A stretch of 11,406 nucleotides of DNA. It comes from Lachnospiraceae bacterium. GTDB lineage: Bacteria > Bacillota_A > Clostridia > Lachnospirales > Lachnospiraceae. Shown one piece after another: positions 1 through 7,643 of this stretch (the stretch's first letter is position 1; the number at the start of each line of letters is the position of its first letter). The notes under the pieces were generated by a model, which saw nothing but the letters and a program-made list of their open reading frames with translations, was not told the origin of the DNA and searched no databases. A program made the translations under genes and the position numbers. The stretch covers positions 1-11,406 of the forward strand of contig JAFWXB010000076.1 in NCBI GenBank assembly GCA_017523185.1. Reading direction: 5' to 3'.

Positions 1-966
1 ACCTACCATCTTGTCGTAGCGACCACCACCACCACAAGCTGCTCCAAGCTCCGGCATGGAAATTTCAAAAATAGTACCTGTATAGTAGCTCATACCACGC
101 ACTAAGGTTGGGTCGAACACAAGTTTGAAATCTGCTGTTTTTGTTGCATTTACGGCAGTTGCAATTTCTGTCATATTTTTTACAACTTCTGCATCTAAAT
201 ATTCACCTAAAGTATCTGCCAAAAATGCAACACCTTCTGCCACTTCTTTTTTATCTTCTAATACTTCAAATAATCCTAAATACTTATCAATAGAGCCTTT
301 TTCATATCCGTTTGCTTCAAGTTCTTTCGCACAGCCTTCTGTACCAATCTTATCCATTTTATCTAAAGTAATAAACACGCTGTCATAATCTTCTTCCGAA
401 AATCCACAATATGCTGCCATAGCTTTTAAAATACGACGTTCATTGATACGAATTTCAAAGTTTTTAAAGCCAAGCTTTCCAATAGTTGTAGTTGTTGCTG
501 TAATTAACTCAATTTCTGCAAGATTACTTGGTTCACCTAAAATATCAATATCGCATTGTGTAAACTGGCGATAACGTCCTCGCTGTGGTCTGTCAGCTCT
601 CCAAACACTTCCAATCTGTAATGCTTTAAAAGGACTTGGAAGATTATTTGCATTATTCGAATAAAAACGAGTAAGTGGTACAGTTAAATCATAACGCATA
701 CCAAAATCTACAACGTCTGCTTGTTCTTTTGCTGTTTCTAAATTTAACTTTTCCCCACGTTTTAATACTTTAAAAATTAATTTTTCATTTTCTCCACCTT
801 GTTTATTGCTCAAATTCGCAATATTTTCCATACAAGGAGTTTCAATTGGAGTAAATCCAAAACTGCGATATGTTTCTTTGATTACACTTGTTACATAATC
901 ACGAATTTCCATCTCAGCCGGTAATATATCTTTCATGCCATTAACTGGCTTTTTGCTTAACGCCAT
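1..966 (-). CDS. hisS: Histidyl-tRNA synthetase (C-terminal part outside the window)
   Basis: Class II aminoacyl-tRNA synthetase that charges tRNA-His in the cytoplasm. The first 322 residues are present; the family is about 420 long, so the window cuts off roughly the last 100 residues, including the anticodon-binding domain. The N-terminus (KKPVNGMKDILPAE) is typical. Class II motif 2 lies around residues 121-140 (VWRADRPQRGRYRQF, with the ATP-binding Arg123), the substrate loop RYDLTVPLTR is at 91-100, the HisRS-specific histidine motif LVRGMSYYTG at 288-297, and the start of motif 3 (AACGGGGRYD) at 309-318. The ATG at 966 is preceded by GGAGG at the right distance. The gene overlaps the end of hemZ by 10 bases, so translation is probably coupled. 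It is the last gene seen of the rel operon. No T-box leader precedes it, so any histidine control would have to act elsewhere. Confidence 0.97.
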   Translation of the reverse strand, partial: MALSKKPVNGMKDILPAEMEIRDYVTSVIKETYRSFGFTPIETPCMENIANLSNKQGGENEKLIFKVLKRGEKLNLETAKEQADVVDFGMRYDLTVPLTRFYSNNANNLPSPFKALQIGSVWRADRPQRGRYRQFTQCDIDILGEPSNLAEIELITATTTTIGKLGFKNFEIRINERRILKAMAAYCGFSEEDYDSVFITLDKMDKIGTEGCAKELEANGYEKGSIDKYLGLFEVLEDKKEVAEGVAFLADTLGEYLDAEVVKNMTEIATAVNATKTADFKLVFDPTLVRGMSYYTGTIFEISMPELGAACGGGGRYDKMVG

Positions 967-2522
967 CCTATTTCCTCCATTTTGTTCATTTTTCTGCGTA
1001 TCATTTCATCAATACGCTCTAAGTAATTTTTTACATCTTTTACGTTTTCCACACGCTCAATACGTCTGCTTCCGTCCGAATTACATTCAGGCAATACAAA
1101 CTTTGTTGTAGCACCTGCACCAAGTGCCATTATAGTCTGTTTTTCTTCCATAATCAAGATATTATATACACCTGCTTTGCCTAATTTTGCATATCCTACA
1201 TTTTCCATATTTCCTGCCATACCTTTTTGACGATATAAATAATATGGATATAGTCCCATTTCTTTACAATATTTGGCACAAAGGTCCATATGTTCTTGGG
1301 TGTTAATCATTTGCATATCTTTATAATGGTCTTTGAAAATATTCAAACGTGCTGCTCTCTTAATTGCAAGCGAATGAATCGTAATATTATCCGGATTCAA
1401 TGCTTTTAACTGTTCCATGGTACTTCGAACATCTTCAATATCTTCTTTTGGAAGTCCCATAATCAAATCCATATTGATATTGTCAAAACCAAGTTCTCTT
1501 GCAATACGAAAACTTTCTACAATCTGTTCTACCGTATGACGTCTTCCAATTAAATCTAAAGTTTCTTGTTTCATGGTTTGTGGATTGATGGAAATTCGGT
1601 CAATGCCATATTTGCGAAGAACTGCTAATTTTTCTCTTGTAATCGAATCCGGTCGACCTGCTTCTACGGTAAATTCCACACAATGCTGTAAATCAAAACT
1701 GCATTTGATTTTTCGAATCAATCGTGCTAACTGCTTATCATTTAAAGTTGTTGGTGTTCCTCCACCAATATAAATGGAATTTAATTTTTTATGATAAAAT
1801 TTCTCTGCTGTAAAATCTATCTCTTTTTCCAAAGCATCTAAATATGCATCTACCTGCTTACTCCAAACTGCAAGTGGATAGGAAGTAAATGAGCAATATA
1901 AACAAGTGCTTGGACAAAATGGAATCCCAATATAAAGACTATATCCGGTTTCATAATCTATTTTTTCTAATAGTTTTTTTTCTCTTTTTGCAATATCTAT
2001 GGACAATTTAATTTTTTCATCTGTCGCAAGATAAGTTTCTTTCATATAAGAAGCAATTTCGCTATCCGAATATCCTTCTTCCATCAATTTCATTGGAATT
2101 TTTGTAGGGCGAATCCCTGTCAATGTTCCCCAAGGAAGTTCTTTTTGCAATCCTTTTTTCAATAAATCATATAAATTTTGTTTTAGAGCATTTTTTGTCG
2201 CTTTCCTATCATTTGCATCAACAGAAAATGTAACAGCATTTTCTGTTATATCATTTTGCTTCTTCCAAATAATAGAAATTGCATTATAATCGTCTTTTTG
2301 TTTTATATAATTAATATAAAATACATGAGAAGCCCTTTGAAAAAATTCTGCTTCTTCCATATCTCCATGGATTTCTCTATGTGTACAAGCAACATTTTTT
2401 CCTTCTACTTCTGATTTTTCACAAGTATAATACATTTCTACATCTTCTTTTGGAAAAAATGCTTTTATCAAAGAATGTACATCATATTCAAATTCAGGTT
2501 TATTAAAATTTACAATTATCAT
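957..2522 (-). CDS. hemZ: Radical SAM protein HemZ (coproporphyrinogen III dehydrogenase family)
   Basis: A 521-residue member of the HemN/HemW/HemZ group of radical SAM enzymes. The [4Fe-4S] motif CxxxCxxC is visible as Cys203, Cys207 and Cys210 (IPFCPSTCLYCSF). It is followed by the SAM-binding GGGTP at 253-257 and the HemN-like C-terminal part. The N-terminal ~190 residues (including WGTLTGIRPTK, 131-141) and the segment YLYRQKGMAGNMENVGYA (428-445) mark the HemZ subgroup rather than HemN or HemW. The family name implies oxidation of coproporphyrinogen III in haem synthesis. However, no other haem gene is in the window, many clostridia with HemZ lack a full haem pathway, and related HemW proteins traffic haem, so the reaction is not proven here. 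Its ATG overlaps the TGA of the upstream hydrolase (ATGA), indicating translational coupling. Its end overlaps the hisS start. Confidence 0.9.
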   Translation of the reverse strand: MIIVNFNKPEFEYDVHSLIKAFFPKEDVEMYYTCEKSEVEGKNVACTHREIHGDMEEAEFFQRASHVFYINYIKQKDDYNAISIIWKKQNDITENAVTFSVDANDRKATKNALKQNLYDLLKKGLQKELPWGTLTGIRPTKIPMKLMEEGYSDSEIASYMKETYLATDEKIKLSIDIAKREKKLLEKIDYETGYSLYIGIPFCPSTCLYCSFTSYPLAVWSKQVDAYLDALEKEIDFTAEKFYHKKLNSIYIGGGTPTTLNDKQLARLIRKIKCSFDLQHCVEFTVEAGRPDSITREKLAVLRKYGIDRISINPQTMKQETLDLIGRRHTVEQIVESFRIARELGFDNINMDLIMGLPKEDIEDVRSTMEQLKALNPDNITIHSLAIKRAARLNIFKDHYKDMQMINTQEHMDLCAKYCKEMGLYPYYLYRQKGMAGNMENVGYAKLGKAGVYNILIMEEKQTIMALGAGATTKFVLPECNSDGSRRIERVENVKDVKNYLERIDEMIRRKMNKMEEIGWR

Positions 2523-3148
2523 AAATACGGATTATACATCCTTTCTCTTTCAATGGTAGTGATATCATTATGTCCCGGATAAACCGTTGTATGTTCCGGT
2601 AATGTCATAAGTTTATCTTTGATGGAACGCACAATTTTTGACATACTTCCTCCCGGAAAATCCGTTCTGCCTACGGACTGTGCAAATAAAGTATCTCCGG
2701 AAAAAACAACTTCTTCATATGGTAAATAATAACAACAGCCACCTGCTGTATGTCCCGGTGTATGGAATACGCGAATATGAAATCCTGCTAAATCCAGTTC
2801 CTGTTCATCTTTTACAAATACATCTGCATGATAAACTTCATCACGTCGCACCATCCAACTTACATTTGCCATTGGGTCTTCTAATGTATCTTTTTCTGAT
2901 TCATGTGCATAAATTGGAATGTTAAAAATAGTTGCAAGTTCTCCTGAAGCAGCAGCATGATCGAAATGTCCATGTGTTAAAAGAATTGCTATCGGCGTCA
3001 ATCCTTCTTGTTTGATACGGTCTGCAAGCTGCTTTGCAGATGCTCCCGGGTCTACAATTAAACATTCTTGTGTATCTGTATTCATTAACACATAGCAGTT
3101 AGTTTGTACTTCACCAACCACATAGTGATTTACTTTTAATTTGCCCAT
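2519..3148 (-). CDS. MBL-fold metallo-hydrolase, glyoxalase II-like
   Basis: A 209-residue single-domain metallo-beta-lactamase-fold enzyme, close in size and motifs to the glyoxalase II-like YqgX/YcbL proteins. The binuclear metal site is complete: THGHFDH (His59, His61, Asp63, His64), His133 in HTPGHTAG, Asp152 in FSGDTLF and His193 in YPGHN. The SVGRTDFPGG segment (158-167) is also typical. The likely chemistry is hydrolysis of a thioester or similar ester such as S-lactoylglutathione or an analogue. Glutathione is scarce in clostridia, so the true substrate is uncertain. There is no signal peptide, so it should be cytoplasmic. The ribosome binding site is weak (AGAGAG about 10 bases before the ATG). 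It lies 52 bases after rel and shares an ATGA overlap with hemZ, which fixes it in the same operon. Confidence 0.9.
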   Translation of the reverse strand: MGKLKVNHYVVGEVQTNCYVLMNTDTQECLIVDPGASAKQLADRIKQEGLTPIAILLTHGHFDHAAASGELATIFNIPIYAHESEKDTLEDPMANVSWMVRRDEVYHADVFVKDEQELDLAGFHIRVFHTPGHTAGGCCYYLPYEEVVFSGDTLFAQSVGRTDFPGGSMSKIVRSIKDKLMTLPEHTTVYPGHNDITTIERERMYNPYL

Positions 3149-3190
3149 TTTGGTTTTCTCTCTTTCTATAATAAAACTATAAAATTATAT

Positions 3191-3216
3191 AAGAACCACC
3201 TTAGCCAGTGGTTCTT
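3191..3216 (-). promoter_or_regulatory. Hairpin at the rel stop codon
   Basis: A perfect 9-bp inverted repeat (AAGAACCAC at 3191-3199 and GTGGTTCTT at 3208-3216) encloses an 8-base loop that contains the rel TAA stop. The transcript after the stem reads AUAUAAUUUUAUAG, which is U-rich but not a clean U-run. I therefore read it as a weak or partial terminator, or an intercistronic stability or processing element, that could lower expression of the hydrolase, hemZ and hisS relative to rel. Confidence 0.55.
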
Positions 3217-5549
3217 TCTATTTCCAGTATATTATCAATCTGACGAAGACGTTCTATCAGACTATTAATTTCATGTCTGCCTTTTGTATTAAAAGACACT
3301 TCCATTGTAGCAATGCCTTGTTTACTTGTTTTCGAATGGATTCCTACAATATTGATATCACGTTCTGCAAATACGCGTGAAACCTCTACTAAAAGACCTG
3401 CTTTATCATTACAAAAAATCTTAATTTCTGTATAGTAATCTCCTAATTCTTCTATTTCAGCGTCAGCTTGCCATTCTGCTTCAATCAAACGTGTTCTTTC
3501 AATATCAGAAAGACTCAAAACATTCGTGCAATCCGTTCTATGAATAGAAACTCCACGTCCTCTTGTTACAAATCCAATAATTTCATCTCCCGGAACAGGA
3601 CTGCAACATTTTGAAAAATGAACAGCCATATCATAAAGTCCTTTTACAATAATGCCACTTCTTGACTTTTTCTTCTGTGTTTGCTGTTTATTTTCATTAA
3701 TATTTTCCAAAACATCTGCATCTGTCTGTGGTACAATATGGTCTTTTTTGTATTCTTCATACATACGATTGACAACTTGACCTTCTTTTAATCCACCATG
3801 ACCAATAGTTGCAAGACACGCATTCCACTCATGGAAACCATACTTACGCAATACTTTTTCCTGATATTCCGGTTTATTAATCTCATTAAAAGGAATGGAC
3901 TTCATTTTTGCATAGGATATAATAAGTTCTTTTCCTTTTAAGATATTTTCTTCTTTAAATTCACTTCGGAACCATTGATTAATCTTATTTTTAGCTTGTG
4001 TACTTCTTACAATATTCAGCCAATCTCGACTTGGACCTCTTGAATTTTGCGAAGTAACAATTTCAATTTGGTCTCCATTTTTAATAACATAATCAATTGG
4101 CACAAGTTTTCCATTGACACGAGCACCGACCATTTTATTACCAACAGCAGAATGAATACTATATGCAAAATCAATTGGTGTAGAGCCTTTTTGTAAATTT
4201 TTTACTTCGCCTGTTGGCGTAAAGCAAAATACCGTATCAGAGAATAAATCTAAATCACTCTTTAAAAGGCTCATAAATTCTCGATTATCTGATAAATCTT
4301 GTTGCCACTCTAAAATTTGACGTAACCAACTCAATTTTTCTTCTGCACTTACCGTCATAGAAGTTGCATTGCCATTGTTTGCTTCTTTATATTTCCAATG
4401 GGCTGCAATTCCATATTCAGCAGTACGATGCATATCAAAGGTACGAATTTGAATTTCAAATGGTTGCCCACTCGGTCCAATTAATGTTGTATGAAGGGAT
4501 TGATACATATTTGGTTTTGGCATAGCAATATAATCTTTAAAACGTCTTGGAATTGGCATATATTTTGCATGCATAATACCAAGTACCGCATAACAATCAC
4601 TAATGGAATTTACAATAATACGAATAGCAAATAAATCATAAATCTGGTCAATTGTCTTATCCTGATTTACCATTTTCTTATAAATACTAAAGAAATGCTT
4701 TGCACGACCTGAAATTTCTGCTTTGATATTTGCTTCTTCTACTTGTTTACGAACCATATCTGCAAGGCTTTGAATATATTCTTCTCGAATTTCTTTACGA
4801 ATTGCTACTTTTTCTACTAAATCATAATAGGCTTCCGGTTCTAAATATTTTAAAGACAAATCGTCTAATTCTATTTTAATTTTACTAATACCAAGACGCT
4901 GAGCAATTGGACAATAAATTTCCTGTGTTTCTCGGGCAATACGAATTTGTGATTCACGTGACTGATAACGAAGGGTTCGCATATTGTGAAGACGGTCTGC
5001 TAACTTAATCATAATAACACGAATATCTTTTGCCATTGCAAGAAACATCTTACGCAAATTTTCAGCTTGCATTTCCAAACGGTCTGCATTTTTATCTTTT
5101 CCGTTCTTTACACTATTTGTTAAATGCAGATTCTTCAATTTTGTCACACCATCTACAAGCAATACAACTTCTTCGCCAAATTCTGCACACATTTCTTCTT
5201 TTGTCATAACCGTATCTTCTAATACATCATGCAAAAGTCCTGCTGCAATTGTTTCTTTATCTAATTCCAATTCTGCAAGAATAATAGACACACAAAGAGG
5301 ATGAATAATATATTCCTCTCCGGACTTTCGCACTTGTCCTTTATGTGCTTCATATGCAATTTTATATGCCTTTTCTACTAGAGAAATATCTGTTGAAGGA
5401 TGGTATTTACGAATACTTTTAATCAAATCCTTATATAATTCTTCTGGCGTTATAAATTCTTTAATAGATTTGATGTTACTGTTGACGGAATGTAATTCTT
5501 TTTCCAACTTTTCAAATTTCTCTAATTGTTCCGTAGAAATATCAGCCAC
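3201..5549 (-). CDS. relA: Bifunctional (p)ppGpp synthetase/hydrolase (Rel)
   Basis: Long RelA/SpoT homologue that makes (p)ppGpp from ATP and GDP/GTP and also hydrolyses it; it is the main stringent-response enzyme, acting on the ribosome and in the cytosol. Numbered from the GTG at 5549 it has 782 residues, a normal length. The hydrolase HD domain is intact: His83, His107-Asp108 in LLHDVLEDT, and Asp185 in KLADRLHNMRTL. The synthetase domain carries YDLFAIRI (304-311), RFKDYIAMPKPNMYQSLHT (336-354) and EIQIRT (365-370). The RFKD form is the one found in bifunctional Rel enzymes rather than RelA-only enzymes. A TGS domain spans about 437-500. The zinc-finger/CC region has HFSKCCSPVPGDE (644-656) and IHRTDC (669-674), and an ACT domain runs from about 708 to the end. 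An in-frame GTG at 5558 is an alternative start, but it lies inside the Shine-Dalgarno sequence that serves the GTG at 5549. Confidence 0.96.
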   Translation of the reverse strand: MADISTEQLEKFEKLEKELHSVNSNIKSIKEFITPEELYKDLIKSIRKYHPSTDISLVEKAYKIAYEAHKGQVRKSGEEYIIHPLCVSIILAELELDKETIAAGLLHDVLEDTVMTKEEMCAEFGEEVVLLVDGVTKLKNLHLTNSVKNGKDKNADRLEMQAENLRKMFLAMAKDIRVIMIKLADRLHNMRTLRYQSRESQIRIARETQEIYCPIAQRLGISKIKIELDDLSLKYLEPEAYYDLVEKVAIRKEIREEYIQSLADMVRKQVEEANIKAEISGRAKHFFSIYKKMVNQDKTIDQIYDLFAIRIIVNSISDCYAVLGIMHAKYMPIPRRFKDYIAMPKPNMYQSLHTTLIGPSGQPFEIQIRTFDMHRTAEYGIAAHWKYKEANNGNATSMTVSAEEKLSWLRQILEWQQDLSDNREFMSLLKSDLDLFSDTVFCFTPTGEVKNLQKGSTPIDFAYSIHSAVGNKMVGARVNGKLVPIDYVIKNGDQIEIVTSQNSRGPSRDWLNIVRSTQAKNKINQWFRSEFKEENILKGKELIISYAKMKSIPFNEINKPEYQEKVLRKYGFHEWNACLATIGHGGLKEGQVVNRMYEEYKKDHIVPQTDADVLENINENKQQTQKKKSRSGIIVKGLYDMAVHFSKCCSPVPGDEIIGFVTRGRGVSIHRTDCTNVLSLSDIERTRLIEAEWQADAEIEELGDYYTEIKIFCNDKAGLLVEVSRVFAERDINIVGIHSKTSKQGIATMEVSFNTKGRHEINSLIERLRQIDNILEIERTTG

Positions 5550-5555
5550 ACAAAT

Positions 5556-5562
5556 CACCTCT
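5556..5562 (-). promoter_or_regulatory. rel ribosome binding site that decides the start
   Basis: The minus strand reads AGAGGTG, a very good match to the 16S 3' end. It ends 6 bases before the GTG at 5549 (GAGG core to start: 8 bases). The upstream in-frame GTG at 5558 is the last three bases of this site, so the downstream GTG is the better start. A weaker AAGGGA further upstream could serve the other GTG. Confidence 0.65.
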
Positions 5563-5597
5563 TTCCCTTAGATTAATAAAATTTTTATGAATACTTT

Positions 5598-5626
5598 ATT
5601 ATATTTTATTTTTTGACAAATTGCAA
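5598..5626 (-). promoter_or_regulatory. Sigma-A-type promoter of the rel operon
   Basis: On the minus strand TTGCAA (5621-5626) is followed by exactly 17 bases and a perfect TATAAT (5598-5603). The predicted transcription start is near 5591, giving a leader of about 40 nt before the rel GTG. The fit is close to consensus, so this is the likely main promoter for rel, the hydrolase, hemZ and hisS. Confidence 0.75.
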
Positions 5627-5648
5627 CATTCTGTGACGAATTCAGACG

Positions 5649-5672
5649 GAATTGTTGATGTATACACAATTC
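5649..5672. repeat. 7-bp inverted repeat upstream of the rel promoter
   Basis: GAATTGT (5649-5655) and ACAATTC (5666-5672) are separated by 10 bases. The centre lies about 37 bases upstream of the rel -35 box. It could be a binding site for a regulator of rel, but in such AT-rich DNA a chance match is quite possible. Confidence 0.3.
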
Positions 5673-6004
5673 TACTATATATAAAACGATACCATTTTCT
5701 AATTGACTTTTAATATTTCATCTTAATAGAATCATTATCTCTCCATTTGGCATATAAAATAATAAATTTATCTTATATAAAAAAATATCCATTTCATATT
5801 TCAAATTCAAACCTAAAATCTTCATGCTTTTATTTTATATTATCTTTTATATTCTTCATTGTATTTTTTGTGTCAAAAAGATATTCACCATTGATATAAT
5901 TGCTTATAAAAAATTATAATTATTGTATTTACATAAAACAACATATGTTCAATAATATTTTTCATAGTATTCCCATAAAAATCAGCTTTAAAATAAAAAT
6001 ATGC

Positions 6005-6043
6005 AAAAATTTGGATAATTACTTTTATTCATAAAAATCCAAA
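6005..6043 (-). terminator. Weak candidate terminator after the GNAT gene
   Basis: A 7-bp stem (TTTGGAT at 6010-6016 with ATCCAAA at 6037-6043) encloses a 20-base loop that can fold further (TTTTAT with ATAAAA). On the minus strand it is followed directly by five T (6009-6005). It lies about 50 bases past the GNAT stop. The stem is short and AT-rich, so this is tentative. Confidence 0.3.
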
Positions 6044-6089
6044 CTTCTACATATTTATATACTCATATATAAAACTTTTCTACACAAAT

Positions 6090-7019
6090 CTATAATATTC
6101 TTTTAAATCGCAACATCTGTTTTCCTTTTTCTTCCATCTCCTCTACAAATGTAAATCCTAATTTTTCTGCCAATGCAATCGAAGCTATATTGTCCTTTTC
6201 AATCAAACAATTGATATGTGAAAAATATACTTCTTGTTTTGCATAATTTAAAATCTCAGTACAAACTTCTGTTGCAAATCCTTGTTTTTGAAACTTTGGT
6301 GCAATTAAATACCCCAGTTCTAATTCTGCTTCACCATGATATTCCCTATGCTCTAATCCTGCTCTCCCTATCAATTCTTTTGTTTCTTTTAAAAAGATAA
6401 GCCACATTCCATATCCAAAATAACGATACATATTTTGAATATAAGCACTTTGATACTCTTTTTCCTGCTCATAAGGAAATAATTTTTCTGTATAGCGTGT
6501 CAACTCTTTGTGACTATACAATTCAAATAATCCGTCCATATCTTCTAAAGAAAGTTCACGAATAATACAACGCTTTGTCTCAGCAATTGTCCATGGAAGA
6601 TTGTGAAAACGCTGAAACGCTTTTTCTAAAAAATCAGCTTCTACTTCTTCAAATCCCTCTACAACCATTTCCACTCCCCAAAAATCCTGTTGTGGTAAAT
6701 TTGGATTTGCATACGCCAAAACAGCAATCCCAACTTCTTTTGCAAATGCAATTGTTTCTGTTGTAGAAGCAATTAAAAGACTGTTTTTTATCGTTTTAAA
6801 TGCTGTTTTTTCTAATAGTTCTAATGTTTCTATCTTTTGATATAAATTATTTTTTTGTAAAATACACAATTCCTTATATAATTGTAAATATTGATAAAAA
6901 TCTTCTTTTGAAGTAAATTCCAATACTTCAAAGGAATCTTTATATTTTTGTAAAATTCCCTCTGTTTCACAATTTAGGGAAATTAATCGTTGTAACTTCA
7001 AAATAAGTTCCTCTCTCAT
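6090..7019 (-). CDS. GNAT N-acetyltransferase with HAD-like N-terminal extension
   Basis: A 309-residue protein. The C-terminal half (about 150-305) is a RimJ/RimL-type GNAT domain that should transfer an acetyl group from acetyl-CoA to an amine. It shows IIRELSLEDMDGLFELY (152-168), a beta-strand GRAGLEHRE (218-226), LELGYLIAPKFQKQGFATE (233-251) with the acetyl-CoA loop Q-K-Q-G-F-A, and NIASIALAEKLGF (277-289). The substrate cannot be told. The N-terminal ~145 residues are not GNAT. Segment 80-126 (SLLIASTTETIAFAKEVGIAVLA, then FWGVEMVVEGFEEV) resembles the late part of a HAD-hydrolase fold, but no DxDxT nucleophile motif is present, so it would be inactive. The ATG at 7019 has no Shine-Dalgarno. 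A TTG at 7001 sits 7 bases after AGAGAGGAA and may be the real start (303 residues). The gene begins about 10 bases after the cyclophilin terminator, so its promoter is unclear. Confidence 0.85.
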   Translation of the reverse strand: MREELILKLQRLISLNCETEGILQKYKDSFEVLEFTSKEDFYQYLQLYKELCILQKNNLYQKIETLELLEKTAFKTIKNSLLIASTTETIAFAKEVGIAVLAYANPNLPQQDFWGVEMVVEGFEEVEADFLEKAFQRFHNLPWTIAETKRCIIRELSLEDMDGLFELYSHKELTRYTEKLFPYEQEKEYQSAYIQNMYRYFGYGMWLIFLKETKELIGRAGLEHREYHGEAELELGYLIAPKFQKQGFATEVCTEILNYAKQEVYFSHINCLIEKDNIASIALAEKLGFTFVEEMEEKGKQMLRFKRIL

Positions 7020-7030
7020 TTTTATTTTTG

Positions 7031-7075
7031 AATAAAAAATAAGTACAAAACATCATTTTGTTTTGCACTTATTTT
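7031..7075 (-). terminator. Intrinsic terminator of the ddl-murF-cyclophilin cluster
   Basis: An inverted repeat at 7036-7051 and 7060-7075 gives a 15-bp stem with one A/C mismatch (AAAATAAGT and CAAAAC against GTTTTG and ACTTATTTT) around an 8-base loop. On the minus strand the stem runs into TTTTTTATT. It starts 12 bases after the cyclophilin stop. The A-rich opposite flank makes it potentially bidirectional, although no plus-strand gene is present to need that. Confidence 0.85.
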
Positions 7076-7087
7076 GCGACATCAATA

Positions 7088-7612
7088 TTATCTATTATTA
7101 TTTTTCTGTGGTTCCGGATACTCCACACCAAATGTTTCTACAGTTACTTTTTTCATAATCTGGTCTTCTAATGGACGGTCGCTATAATCGGTTGGTGTTT
7201 CTGCAATTGCATTTACTACATCCATACCTTCAATAACTTTCCCAAATGCTGCATACGCTCCATCTAAATGTGGAGAATTTTTGTGCATTACAAAGAACTG
7301 ACTTCCTGCTGAGTTTGGCATCATAGAACGTGCCATAGAAAGTACACCTTCTGTATGTCTTAAATTATTTTCAAAACCATTCTGCCAAAATTCACCATCA
7401 ATTCCATAACCAGGACCACCCATACCTGTTCCTGTTGGGTCACCACCTTGAATCATAAAGCCACGAATAACACGGTGGAAAATAATTCCATCATAAAAGT
7501 TTTTGTTTACTAAACTGATAAAGTTATTTACTGTGTTTGGAGCAATTTCCGGATAAAGTTCAGCTTTAAATACGCCACCATTTTCCATTTCAAATGTTAC
7601 AATCGGATTCAT
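7088..7612 (-). CDS. Cyclophilin-type peptidyl-prolyl cis-trans isomerase
   Basis: A 174-residue single-domain cyclophilin that catalyses cis-trans isomerisation of Xaa-Pro bonds and helps protein folding. The active site is well kept: FHRVIRGFMIQGGD (45-58) with the catalytic Arg47, Phe52 and Gln55, then NSAGSQFFV (100-108) and HLDGAYAAFGKV (115-126). Human cyclophilin A has Trp121 where this protein has His115, a change common in bacterial forms and known to weaken cyclosporin binding. There is no signal peptide or lipobox, so it is cytoplasmic. The start is supported by AGAGGA 7-8 bases upstream. It follows murF by 31 bases with no terminator between, so it is the last gene of that transcript. 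A functional link to cell-wall synthesis is not evident. Confidence 0.95.
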   Translation of the reverse strand: MNPIVTFEMENGGVFKAELYPEIAPNTVNNFISLVNKNFYDGIIFHRVIRGFMIQGGDPTGTGMGGPGYGIDGEFWQNGFENNLRHTEGVLSMARSMMPNSAGSQFFVMHKNSPHLDGAYAAFGKVIEGMDVVNAIAETPTDYSDRPLEDQIMKKVTVETFGVEYPEPQKNNNR

Positions 7613-7643
7613 TATTTTTTCCTCTTTTCTTTGTTGTTAATCA

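Larger units (their letters stand above)
5559..6089. other. AT-rich intergenic region between the GNAT gene and rel
   Basis: About 530 bases with no credible reading frame on either strand. It contains the rel promoter and ribosome binding site at its left end, one small inverted repeat and a weak hairpin near the GNAT 3' end. An extended -10-like TGATATAAT occurs on the plus strand at 5892-5900, but without a good -35 and with no gene downstream, so I do not call it. I see nothing else functional here. Confidence 0.6.

Noticed and set aside
125..388. Plus-strand open frame of 87 codons
   Set aside because: It lies entirely antisense to hisS, whose translation is unambiguous. It is Ser/Thr-rich shadow sequence with no ribosome binding site.
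1573..2925. Plus-strand open frames opposite hemZ and the hydrolase
   Set aside because: They are antisense to genes with complete catalytic motifs and have no supporting start signals. The same holds for the plus-strand frames at 6218-6400, 6575-6766 and 7790-7984.
3184..3212. Internal promoter for the MBL hydrolase using TATAAT at 3184-3189
   Set aside because: The -35 position 17 bases upstream reads ACCACT, with no similarity to TTGACA, and there is no extended -10.
5868..5900. Plus-strand promoter with extended -10 TGATATAAT
   Set aside because: There is no -35 at a proper distance and no gene or structured RNA downstream; such strings are expected in a region this AT-rich.
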